64,000 nucleotides of DNA, from contig DAOUGD010000096.1 of assembly GCA_034429475.1 (NCBI GenBank), positions 1 to 64,000 on the forward strand, written 5' to 3'. This document shows, one piece after another, positions 41,820-49,336 of the stretch; position 1 is the first letter of the stretch; every line of letters begins with the position of its first letter. Under the pieces are notes generated by a model. It ran no database searches. It saw only the letters and a program-made list of their open reading frames with translations, and was not told where the DNA came from. A program made the position numbers and the translations under genes. The DNA is from JAKQHY01 sp034429475 (GTDB lineage: Bacteria > Chloroflexota > Anaerolineae > B4-G1 > SLSP01).

Positions 41820-42719
41820 TCACGCCATCACAGGGTTTCCATCCAGCCAAACCACACGCCTCTGTGACAGATACCACGTTTTGCCGCCATCGTTGTTCCC
41901 CTGGAAGAACAGAGTCGTCGCGCCGTCGTCGTCCACAAACACAAAGGGATGGCCCGATTCGGAAGCGTTCCACGTTCCTGGCGCGCCGTTGGGCAAAAAC
42001 GGCTTGTCCGAAAGCCGCCGCCAGGAGAGACCGTCGTCGCTGACGGCGCAGCCGATTTGTTGCGGGGCGTTGTTATACGCGCCGCCGTAGAACATGAAGA
42101 AGCGCCCGTCATGTCGGCAGACGGCAGGCGCTTCGATGCACTGCTGTTCCCAGGGCAGTTCTGGCTGAAGGATGGGCGCGGTGCAAAGCTGCGTCCAACG
42201 CGCGCGCCCGAAGTCGGAGTCCAGCGGCGCGGCGGCGACGCCGAGCAGTTGCGTCGTCATCGTGGGATCGCGGGTGGCAAAGTAGAGCAGGAGCCGGCCC
42301 GCGTGGGGGATCACGTCGGCGTCAATCGCGCGGCCCACCGTCCACGCGCCGGTCGGCGCGAAGATGGGGTTGGTCGCATTGCGCGTGAAGTGCAATCCGT
42401 CCGAGGAAACGGCATGGCAAAGCGCATCCTTGGGGCCATTCCCGTAAGTCTGGTAGAACAGATGCACTTGCCCCGCCAATACCAGCGCGCCGGGCGCGCA
42501 CAGGCCGTTCTGCTCATAAGGCGCAGCCGGCAAAAGCTCGCCGACCTTGCGCCACGTCTCCAGGTCGTCGCTCTGGGCGATGCCGATGGCCCAGCCGTCA
42601 CCGGGCCGCCCATCGCCAAACGGCGACATGGAGTAGTAGAGCCAATAGCATCCGGCAAAGCGCACTACCGCCGGGTCTTTAGCAAAAGGACGCCCGCGAG
42701 ATGTGTCTGCATACATCAT
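41820..42719 (-). CDS. Five-bladed beta-propeller glycoside hydrolase (GH43/GH32/GH130-like)
   Basis: A 299-residue single-domain propeller enzyme without signal peptide. Blade motifs are visible: AKDPAVVRFAGCYWLYYS with the first catalytic-type aspartate, RAIDADVIPHAGRLLLYFA, and ECIEAPAVCRHDGRFFMFYGG (starting CIEAPAV) with a candidate acid glutamate. This spacing of Asp, Asp and Glu fits GH43-type intracellular arabinosidases or xylosidases. The start is the double ATG at 42719-42714 after GAGGCGGGC. The large reading frame running on to 44048 is only the same frame continuing through repeat and antisense MFS sequence. Confidence 0.75.
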   Translation of the reverse strand: MMYADTSRGRPFAKDPAVVRFAGCYWLYYSMSPFGDGRPGDGWAIGIAQSDDLETWRKVGELLPAAPYEQNGLCAPGALVLAGQVHLFYQTYGNGPKDALCHAVSSDGLHFTRNATNPIFAPTGAWTVGRAIDADVIPHAGRLLLYFATRDPTMTTQLLGVAAAPLDSDFGRARWTQLCTAPILQPELPWEQQCIEAPAVCRHDGRFFMFYGGAYNNAPQQIGCAVSDDGLSWRRLSDKPFLPNGAPGTWNASESGHPFVFVDDDGATTLFFQGNNDGGKTWYLSQRRVVWLDGNPVMA

Positions 42720-42727
42720 TTGCCCGC

Positions 42728-42855
42728 CTCCTCTGAAAATACAAGACTGTTTCACGCAAAGACGCAAAGACGCAAAGTAAAAAAACAGAAACTTGGCGAG
42801 CTTGGCGCCTTTGCGTGAAATTTTCATCCAATCGCTGGTGAATCGCCGGTTAATG
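42728..42855. repeat. 126-bp duplicated element, copy B
   Basis: This is the near-identical partner of 38316-38441, with an extra A or two in the loop. It starts 8 bases upstream of the propeller glycosidase start and ends inside the last codons of the MFS gene (42824-42855), where it encodes SPAIG and the stop. The inverted arms are ACGCAAAG-type units. Confidence 0.88.
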
Positions 42856-44020
42856 GCAAATTCTCTCCTTTGAAGAACCACACGGCCAGCGCCAGGGCGA
42901 TGCTCACCAGGATGGCGACGACGGCGAAGGGCGCCCGCACATCCAGCGCCAACAATTCGCCGCCCAGCAGCGTCCCCAAAATCATGGCGCCAGTCCACAA
43001 CAGGTGCAGCAACCCAAACACCCGCCCGTGGACTTCCGGCTCCGCCGCCACTGCGACCATCCCCGGCAGCAGGGTGGACAGCGCCCAGGCCGCGCCGACG
43101 CCCAGCGCCCCAAAGAGATACAGCCCCCACACCGAATGCGCCGTGAGGAGTGTGCCGACGATGGCCGCCAGCATCACCCCCAACGCGAACAATGCGGGCA
43201 CTCGCACGCCGCGACGGTCCGCGAGTCGCCCGGCCGCCAGTTGCGTCAACGAGGCGAAAATGGCGCTGCCGGCCGCGTACCACGCGACGGCGACATTGCT
43301 TCCCCCCTGTTGCTTGATCAGCAGAGGCAGCAGGGTGGTCACGCCATAGTAGCAGGTGGGGAGAAACCGCAGCAGGCCCAGGACGAGGAGACGCGGGCGG
43401 CGGAGCAGCGCGCCGTAGCCGTCGGGAGCAGGCCGGGTTTCTTGTGGACGGGGGCGCAGGCGCGGCAGGAAGCCCGCCGCCAGGACGGTGAGCGCCCCGA
43501 ATCCCGTCAACGCCAGTCCCAATGCGGCATAGCGATTCTCGCCCAGGATGGCGACGGCGAGGGGGTTGCCCACCGCGCCGCCGATCGTATAGCCCCAGTT
43601 GTAGAGCGCCGAGAAGACCCCCAGCGCCCCCGCCCCGGCCGCCAGGGTGAGGTAGCCCTGACTGCTCAATGTAGCCAATCCCAGCCCGGCGCTGCCGAGT
43701 CCCCACAGCGCGCTCACCGCCCACGGGACGTGAAGAACGTAAAGCAGATTGCTCAACGCCGTGGCGGCCACCCCCAACATCAACAGTACCTTGTGTCCCC
43801 AACGGTCGCTCAAAATGCCCCCCACGACAGAGGCTACCATCCCCACCACCTGCCCCCACGCCATCACCTGGGCCACCTGGCGCACCGGGTACTCCATGAT
43901 CTCGTTGAGATAGATGCTGATGAAATTGCGCCCCGGCATCAACATCATGCCGTTGAGCAGTTGCACCACCAGTAACAAATACAAGGGCCAGCGACTTTTC
44001 TGGGGCGATAATGCAGTCAT
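42824..44020 (-). CDS. MFS transporter, sugar or drug type
   Basis: A 398-residue protein with twelve predicted helices. The cytoplasmic motif GGILSDRWGHKVLL lies between helices 2 and 3 and its counterpart GRLADRRGVRVPA in the second half. The long central loop RPRPQETRPAPDG divides the halves. It is intact, unlike the frameshifted MFS gene at 5954. ATG 44020 has GAGGTACG upstream. As the first gene of a run with a glycosidase and a sugar kinase-like gene it may move oligosaccharides across the membrane. A terminator lies upstream of it, read from the PH-domain gene. Confidence 0.83.
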   Translation of the reverse strand: MTALSPQKSRWPLYLLLVVQLLNGMMLMPGRNFISIYLNEIMEYPVRQVAQVMAWGQVVGMVASVVGGILSDRWGHKVLLMLGVAATALSNLLYVLHVPWAVSALWGLGSAGLGLATLSSQGYLTLAAGAGALGVFSALYNWGYTIGGAVGNPLAVAILGENRYAALGLALTGFGALTVLAAGFLPRLRPRPQETRPAPDGYGALLRRPRLLVLGLLRFLPTCYYGVTTLLPLLIKQQGGSNVAVAWYAAGSAIFASLTQLAAGRLADRRGVRVPALFALGVMLAAIVGTLLTAHSVWGLYLFGALGVGAAWALSTLLPGMVAVAAEPEVHGRVFGLLHLLWTGAMILGTLLGGELLALDVRAPFAVVAILVSIALALAVWFFKGENLPLTGDSPAIG

Positions 44021-44104
44021 CGTACCTCGCGCGAGTTTTTTGATACACCCTTCAGATCGGTGAGTATAGGCCAGGTCGGGGAAAATACAACGCAAGACAA
44101 ACCC

Positions 44105-44147
44105 TAAAAAAACCTTCCCGGAAGCCTTATCGGCTTCCGGGAAGGTT
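44105..44147 (-). terminator. Rho-independent terminator after the PH-domain gene
   Basis: On the minus strand AACCTTCCCGGAAGCC pairs with GGCTTCCGGGAAGGTT around a short loop and is followed by a run of T residues. Confidence 0.9.
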
Positions 44148-44176
44148 CAGGTACGTTCTGGCGATGGTCCGGCGCG

Positions 44177-44782
44177 TTACTTCTCCAGCAATTGGCGGAT
44201 AGCGCGCACTTCGGCCAGCAGGGCGTTGAAATTGGCGGGCGACGCGGCTTCCGCTTCTTCGCCCATCGTCGGCGGCATCGCGCTGTGGAAGCGGCTGAGG
44301 GAGGCGACCACCAGCTCGTACACTTCCTGCGCGTTGGGCAGGCCGACCAGCTTCTGCTCCGGCTCCCCGCTCGACGCGCTCAACCCGGCGGTCTGGATGT
44401 CCAGGCTGCCGAGGCCGAACAGACGGTCAAACGGCCCCTGCTTGACCGTCAGATTGGTCACGGTGCGGTACGGCACGTGCTTGACCGATTTGGTCAGAAT
44501 GCCCTGGCGGACGATGATCTCATCCGCGTGGATTTCGTAACGCAGACTGCGATAGTAGGGCGCGATCACGAGCATCGTCGGGACCCACCACAGCAAGTTG
44601 CAGCCCAGGGTGACGAGGAAGGCGATGGTGACGGCCTCGAAACCGACCGCGGCATCTAGGGTGATCAGCCAGCCAGTCAAAATGCCGCAGAGCAAGATCA
44701 GCAATGCCGTGATGTGCGCGATCCACCGGCACTTGCTCACGTACTTCGGGTCTGGGGTAAAGATTTTTGGATAGGTGTTCAT
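44177..44782 (-). CDS. Bacterial PH domain (bPH2) membrane protein
   Basis: A 201-residue protein with two N-terminal membrane helices (about residues 22-75) and a YdbS/YdbT-like bPH2 domain (APYYRSLRYEIHADEIIVRQG, VPYRTVTNLTVKQGPFDRLFGLGSLDIQTAG). A C-terminal coiled coil follows (FNALLAEVRAIRQLLE). Domains of this type are membrane-associated and their binding partner is unknown. ATG 44782 is preceded by AGGAGG. It is a single transcript ended by a hairpin. Confidence 0.82.
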   Translation of the reverse strand: MNTYPKIFTPDPKYVSKCRWIAHITALLILLCGILTGWLITLDAAVGFEAVTIAFLVTLGCNLLWWVPTMLVIAPYYRSLRYEIHADEIIVRQGILTKSVKHVPYRTVTNLTVKQGPFDRLFGLGSLDIQTAGLSASSGEPEQKLVGLPNAQEVYELVVASLSRFHSAMPPTMGEEAEAASPANFNALLAEVRAIRQLLEK

Positions 44783-44944
44783 TGTAATAACCTCCTGTTA
44801 GGTTGAACTTGATGATACTTTCATGATAAACGATTCCTGTCAGAATACATCGGCCTGCGGGCTAAATTTCCCCCTGTTCCTGGGATCAAGACTTTCCTGT
44901 CCCAACGGATTGGGCGAAACTGCGCCGCCCCTCCCGTTAGCCGG

Positions 44945-44972
44945 TTGAGCAAGCCATAGAAGGATGTATACT
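44945..44972 (+). promoter_or_regulatory. Probable promoter of the GH43-GH51 operon
   Basis: TTGAGC at 44945-44950 and TATACT at 44967-44972 are spaced by 16 bases. I see no clear operator palindrome close to it. Confidence 0.4.
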
Positions 44973-45020
44973 AACGCAATAGGCTACAAAACGTCCTACA
45001 CGATAAAAAAGGAGTTAACG

Positions 45021-46613
45021 ATGACCACCATCCACAATCCCATTCTTAAAGGCTTTAATCCCGATCCATCCATTCTCCGCGTCGGCGAGGATTACTACAT
45101 CGCCACCTCGACGTTTGAGTGGTTTCCGGGAGTACAAATTCATCATTCCCGCGACCTGGTCCACTGGCGGCTGCTGACCCGGCCTCTCGACCGTGTGAGC
45201 CAGCTCGATATGACCGGGCATCACGCCTCTTGCGGCATCTGGGCGCCGAATCTCACCTGGGATGACGGCGTGTTCTACCTGGTGTACACCGACGTCAAGA
45301 CCTACGCGATGGAGATCAAGGACACTCACAACTATGTGGTGACGGCGTCGGCCATTGAAGGCCCCTGGTCGGAGCCGACCTACCTCCACAGTCACGGCTT
45401 CGACCCCTCGCTGTATCACGAAGACGGGCGGCACTGGGTGCTCAGCATGGAGACGGATTACCGCAAAGGGCGCAATCGCTTCGCCGGCATTTTGATGCAG
45501 GAATATCTGCCCGCCGAGCAGCGGCTCATCGGCCCGGTGTTCAATATCTTCAAGGGGACTCCCCTCGGCCTCACCGAAGGCCCCAACCTCTACAAGAAGG
45601 ATGGCTGGTATTACCTGATCGTGGCCGAGGGCGGCACGTCGCTGGGCCACGCCGTCACTGTGGCGCGTTCTCGCACCCTCACCGGCCCTTACGAGGCCGA
45701 CCCGGCCGGCCCCGCCCTTACCAGCCGCAACGCTCCGCTCGATCCCCTCCAGAAGGCCGGACACGCCAGTATCGTCGAGGCGTCGGGATCGGGTTGGTAT
45801 CTGGCCCACCTCTGCGGCCGGCCCATCGCCCGCAAAGGCCGCTGCCCGCTCGGACGCGAGACGGCCTTGCAGCAGGTGATCTGGACGGAGGACGGCTGGC
45901 TACGGGTCGGGCCGGTGGCCGGACGCGCCGCCCTCGCAGTGCCCGCTCCCGACCTGCCCCCACACCCCTGGCCCGCGTCGCCCGTCCGCGAGGACTTCGA
46001 CGCGCCGCGCCTGCCGCTCGACTTCCAGACGATGCGGGTGCCTCTGGGGGCTGACGCTCTCAGCCTCACCGAAAGGCCGGGTTTCCTCCGGCTCAAGGGC
46101 CGCGAATCCATCGCCTCGCGGCACATCCAGGCTCTGGTCGCGCGCCGGCAACAAGCGTTCCACTACCGGGCCGCGACCTGCCTGGAGTTTGCTCCGCAGC
46201 ATTACAAGCACGCGGCGGGACTCATCTGCCTGTACGACCAGGAAAACCTCTTCTACCTGAAGATGGGGTTCGACGAGGAACTGGGGCGGATGGTCGAGAT
46301 TATGACGCGCAACAACGGCGCCCTCGATTTCCCGCTGACCCAACCCGTTTCCATCCCCAGCACCGGCCGGTGGGTGCTGGCGGTTGAGGTAGACTATGAT
46401 CGCCTGCAATTCTCGCACGGGCCAGAAGGGGGGCCGTTGACGCCGCTTGGCGACGCCTTCGACGCCAGCATTCTCTCGGACGAGTATTGCCGCGAGGGCC
46501 GGTTCACCGGCGCATTTGTCGGCCTCTGCTGCCAGGACCTCACGGGGGGCCGCCAGCACGCCGACTTCGATTGGTTCGAGTATGAGGAAGTTGAAATTCA
46601 GGAGCTTGCATAA
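45021..46613 (+). CDS. GH43 subfamily 11-like beta-xylosidase/arabinofuranosidase
   Basis: A 530-residue intracellular enzyme. The N-terminal propeller has all three catalytic residues: base D15 in GFNPDPS, modulator D128 in GFDPSL and acid E186 in LTEGPNL. The C-terminal 200 residues form the beta-sandwich lectin-like domain typical of xylosidases of this subfamily (ARRQQAFHYRAATCLEF, AAGLICLYDQENLFYLKMGFD). It has no signal peptide, so it acts on imported xylo- or arabino-oligosaccharides. ATG 45021 follows AAGGAG. It lies 22 bases upstream of the GH51 gene and forms an operon with it. Confidence 0.92.
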   Translation: MTTIHNPILKGFNPDPSILRVGEDYYIATSTFEWFPGVQIHHSRDLVHWRLLTRPLDRVSQLDMTGHHASCGIWAPNLTWDDGVFYLVYTDVKTYAMEIKDTHNYVVTASAIEGPWSEPTYLHSHGFDPSLYHEDGRHWVLSMETDYRKGRNRFAGILMQEYLPAEQRLIGPVFNIFKGTPLGLTEGPNLYKKDGWYYLIVAEGGTSLGHAVTVARSRTLTGPYEADPAGPALTSRNAPLDPLQKAGHASIVEASGSGWYLAHLCGRPIARKGRCPLGRETALQQVIWTEDGWLRVGPVAGRAALAVPAPDLPPHPWPASPVREDFDAPRLPLDFQTMRVPLGADALSLTERPGFLRLKGRESIASRHIQALVARRQQAFHYRAATCLEFAPQHYKHAAGLICLYDQENLFYLKMGFDEELGRMVEIMTRNNGALDFPLTQPVSIPSTGRWVLAVEVDYDRLQFSHGPEGGPLTPLGDAFDASILSDEYCREGRFTGAFVGLCCQDLTGGRQHADFDWFEYEEVEIQELA

Positions 46614-46635
46614 AGCAAAGAAGGAGGTCAAGAGG

Positions 46636-48129
46636 ATGAAAAAGTCACTTCAGGAAGCAACGATTAGAATTGATATCCAACGGATCATTGACGATATTGA
46701 CCCCAAAATCTATGGGGTATTTATGGAGCCGATTGGTTTCAACCGGAATGGTGTGACCGGCAATACGTTATACGGCCCTGTGTACAATCCAGATTCGCCG
46801 CTTGCCAACGCAGAGGGGTTTAATGCGGAATACATTGAGGCCGCGAAAGAATTGCGAATCAGCAACATGCGTTGGCCGGGCGGCAATTTCACGGCGAATT
46901 ACCACTGGCAGGACGGGATTGGGCCTAAAGACCAAAGGCCGGTGCGCAAGGAGTTGGCCTGGGGCGTTAACGAGAGTAATCAGGTCGGCACCGATGAATG
47001 GGTGCAGCTCAACAGCGCCATCCATTCTGAGAATGTTGTTTGTCTCAATATGGGCACAGGGGGGATCCAGGAGGCATGTTCCTGGTTGGAATATTGCAAT
47101 GGCGAGCCAGGCACCTATTATGCGGACCTGCGGGCCAAATTCGGTCATCCCGACCCCTACGGGATAAAGTATTGGTGTCTGGGCAACGAAGTGGATGGCT
47201 CGCCGTGGATTATTGGTCATAAAAATGCGGATGAATATTGCCGGTTAGCCAAGGAAATAGCCAAAGCGATGAAAAAAGTTGACCCGACGATCACGTTGAT
47301 CGCCAATGGCTCTTCGTATTATCAGCCAACGATGGACTGGGTCGAATGGAATTGGAAGGTGCTGAATGAGCTGCGGGGGGTGGCCGACTACCTGTCATTG
47401 CACCGCTACTGGGACCATTCTGACAACTATTATGAGTATATGGGGAAAGAGGCCAGGGTTCTGGAAGAAAAAATAGCCATTCCGGCCGCGCAAGCCCAAG
47501 CTGTACAAAGCGTTTACAGAATGGCTAAGCCTATGTATCTCTCCTTCGACGAGTGGGCGCCGCACCCGCATAGCGGCGGATTGCTGACCACCCTCGCCGC
47601 CGCCCAGTTTTTGAATGCGTTTATTCGTCACGCCGATATGGTGAAAATGGCGAATTATACCCTGTTGACCGCCATCCTGGGGTTCGATCCGACGCATGGA
47701 AAACACTTCAAAACCCCGTTCTTTTATGTGTTCAAGATGTTTTCCAATGCATGCCTGGGAAAATCGCTCGACGCCTGGGTCAGATGTGATACCTTCGATG
47801 TGGACGCCTTCTACAAAGCTATTCCTTACCTGGATGTCTCAACCGTTTACGCTGAAGACCGTCATACCCTGATCCTCAACGTGGTTAATCGCCATCAAGA
47901 CAAAGCCGTTACAGCCGACATCATCAGCAGCTTTGGGGAGTTTGCCTCTGAGGCCAGGGCGCAGGAAGTCTATCGTGAGGATCTGAAAGCCCCCTATACC
48001 TACGCCGAGCAGGATGAATACATCCCTGAAACCAGAACTGTCGCAACCGACAAATCAACCCTGACCTATGCATTTCCACCGCACTCTTTTACGCAGATCA
48101 CCGTCGGAATGAATGAACGACTCCCCTGA
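46636..48129 (+). CDS. GH51 alpha-L-arabinofuranosidase
   Basis: A 497-residue retaining glycosidase with a TIM barrel and C-terminal beta domain. The acid/base glutamate is E185 in WCLGNEVDGSP and the nucleophile E306 in LSFDEWAP; the entrance MRWPGGNF is conserved. It releases terminal arabinose from arabinan or arabinoxylan fragments. ATG 46636 follows AAGGAGGTCAAGAGG. Compared with the GH43 gene before it, the gene has visibly lower GC and uses more A/T-ending codons, consistent with separate acquisition. Confidence 0.93.
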   Translation: MKKSLQEATIRIDIQRIIDDIDPKIYGVFMEPIGFNRNGVTGNTLYGPVYNPDSPLANAEGFNAEYIEAAKELRISNMRWPGGNFTANYHWQDGIGPKDQRPVRKELAWGVNESNQVGTDEWVQLNSAIHSENVVCLNMGTGGIQEACSWLEYCNGEPGTYYADLRAKFGHPDPYGIKYWCLGNEVDGSPWIIGHKNADEYCRLAKEIAKAMKKVDPTITLIANGSSYYQPTMDWVEWNWKVLNELRGVADYLSLHRYWDHSDNYYEYMGKEARVLEEKIAIPAAQAQAVQSVYRMAKPMYLSFDEWAPHPHSGGLLTTLAAAQFLNAFIRHADMVKMANYTLLTAILGFDPTHGKHFKTPFFYVFKMFSNACLGKSLDAWVRCDTFDVDAFYKAIPYLDVSTVYAEDRHTLILNVVNRHQDKAVTADIISSFGEFASEARAQEVYREDLKAPYTYAEQDEYIPETRTVATDKSTLTYAFPPHSFTQITVGMNERLP

Positions 48130-48143
48130 AAAAAGGAGGGAGT

Positions 48144-48275
48144 TTCACGCAAAGGCGCAAAGCCGCAAAGATTTTTAAGATTGGACTAAATTTTATAACG
48201 CAAACTACGATTTTCAATAAAGAATATGAAGATGGCTCTGCATTTTCCTTGGCGTCTTTGCACCTTTGCGTGAAA
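48144..48275. repeat. Inverted pair of ACGCAAAG-type arrays with a long loop
   Basis: The left arm carries TTCACGCAAAGGCGCAAAG and one more unit; the right arm GGCGTCTTTGCACCTTTGCG. The 78-base AT-rich loop is much longer than in other copies, and might itself be an insertion. Confidence 0.8.
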
Positions 48276-48342
48276 TAGTTAGTTTCTTCAGCCGAGTCAT
48301 GAATAACTCTCTCTATACGATCGCGATCTGAAAGGACGAACT

Positions 48343-48849
48343 ATGAGCCGTTATGACCGTACCACACGCAATTGCCTGGTAAGTGAATTGCCTCCTGAGC
48401 TGCTCCAGGCGGTGCGAGACTATAGCCAGGAGCAGCAGTTGGGCGATGTGGAAGCCGAAACCCTGTTCTGTTGTGAAACCCTCTCCACGAAGAAAAGCGC
48501 CGGTCGCCTGCCTTCCTGGCTGGAGGATGACTTGGACGCCACCCTCCACACGGCGCTGCTGCTGACCCCGCAATGGCTTATCTGGGCGCGCCAGGGAGAT
48601 CGAACCAAGCCCGTGGTGATGGCAGCCAACCTGAAGGACATTCAAGTCAAAGCGTATACTTCGCGGTTCACGAAAGACACCGGGCTGGAGATCGTCGGCT
48701 ACATCGGAGTCGCCAGGCGTCGCGCACGGGGATATGTGGGACTGGGGGCCGACGCCGCCGCGCAGGAGTTTTGCGAGGCGGTCAGGCAAGCAATCCTCAA
48801 GGTGAACCCGCCGGCGCAAAGACGGCCGCCCAAATGGTGGGGGGGCTGA
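48343..48849 (+). CDS. PH-like domain hypothetical protein
   Basis: A 168-residue soluble protein. Residues 30-150 look like a bacterial PH-like (YokE/SHOCT-associated) domain: LLLTPQWLIWARQGDRTKPVVM, then a series of strands (DIQVKAYTSRFTKDTGLEIVGYIG, shown here in part as VKAYTSRF) and a C-terminal helix. It has two cysteines in ETLFCCETL. Function is unknown. ATG 48343 follows AAAGGAC. Confidence 0.65.
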   Translation: MSRYDRTTRNCLVSELPPELLQAVRDYSQEQQLGDVEAETLFCCETLSTKKSAGRLPSWLEDDLDATLHTALLLTPQWLIWARQGDRTKPVVMAANLKDIQVKAYTSRFTKDTGLEIVGYIGVARRRARGYVGLGADAAAQEFCEAVRQAILKVNPPAQRRPPKWWGG

Positions 48850-48937
48850 GATAGGGATTGGGGTGTAACCTATAAGCAAGTCAATTCAAAAGGAGTTTAG
48901 CCGAACCTACAGTACAGCCCCGACAATGAAAATTTTC

Positions 48938-49000
48938 ACCGCAGAGTACGCGGAGCACGCAGAGATTTCTTTTTCTCTGTATCCTCTGTGCTCTCTGTGG
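48938..49000. repeat. Inverted pair of 9-bp CCGCAGAGT arrays
   Basis: Left units ACCGCAGAG, TACGCGGAG, CACGCAGAG face right units CTCTGTATC, CTCTGTGCT, CTCTGTGGC. Translation gives a TAEYAEHAE-type peptide that is a well-known spurious product. The family recurs at 55542 and 57803. Confidence 0.85.
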
Positions 49001-49024
49001 CTATTTACTGAGGAGGCGTCATCT

Positions 49025-49243
49025 ATGAGTGAGATGTGGATGGGTATCATCGCCATTTTGGTCGGTTTGTTTACGCTGGGCGGCGCGATCGGCAATTGGG
49101 ATTGGTTTATGAATAACCGGCGCGTGCGCTTCGTGGTGGCAATTCTCAGCCGCACCGGCGCCCGTATCTTTTATGGCCTATTGGGAGCGTTGTTTATCGT
49201 TCTGGGGCTGTTGGCAATGATGGGGGTGTTGAGTTCCGGCTAA
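49025..49243 (+). CDS. Small two-helix membrane protein
   Basis: A 72-residue protein with two membrane helices (residues 6-26 and 47-69) joined by WDWFMNNRRVRFVVAILSRTGAR. The pattern of NWDWFM and GARIFYGLLG resembles the Imm17 type of small immunity-like proteins, from memory only. ATG 49025 follows GAGGAGG; the upstream open frame is repeat. A clear palindromic hairpin follows the stop. No toxin gene is seen beside it. Confidence 0.7.
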   Translation: MSEMWMGIIAILVGLFTLGGAIGNWDWFMNNRRVRFVVAILSRTGARIFYGLLGALFIVLGLLAMMGVLSSG

Positions 49244-49283
49244 TTCGCTTCCGTGCCGGGCCATGAAGCTCCCTTTTAAAACA

Positions 49284-49318
49284 CTTTTCGGCTGCGGGCA
49301 CTGCCCGCAGCCGAAAAG
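49284..49318. terminator. Perfect 16-bp palindromic hairpin
   Basis: CTTTTCGGCTGCGGGC pairs with GCCCGCAGCCGAAAAG around a 3-base loop between the small membrane protein and the converging GH94 gene. T runs are limited to the stem base, so it could serve both strands as a bidirectional terminator. Confidence 0.75.
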
Positions 49319-49336
49319 CAGGTTCATGGAATAGCC

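Noticed and set aside
42720..44048. The minus-strand open frame from 41820 reaching 44048 as one 742-residue protein
   Set aside because: Only the last 299 residues look like a real protein; the rest is repeat sequence and antisense to the MFS gene, and the double ATG at 42719 has its own ribosome binding site.
48926..49024. Longer N-terminus of the small membrane protein
   Set aside because: The upstream codons are the translated CCGCAGAGT-type repeat; ATG 49025 has GAGGAGG just before it.
49025..49243. Immunity gene of a toxin system
   Set aside because: The resemblance to Imm17 is from memory and no polymorphic toxin gene or secretion marker is nearby, so no toxin-immunity system is claimed.
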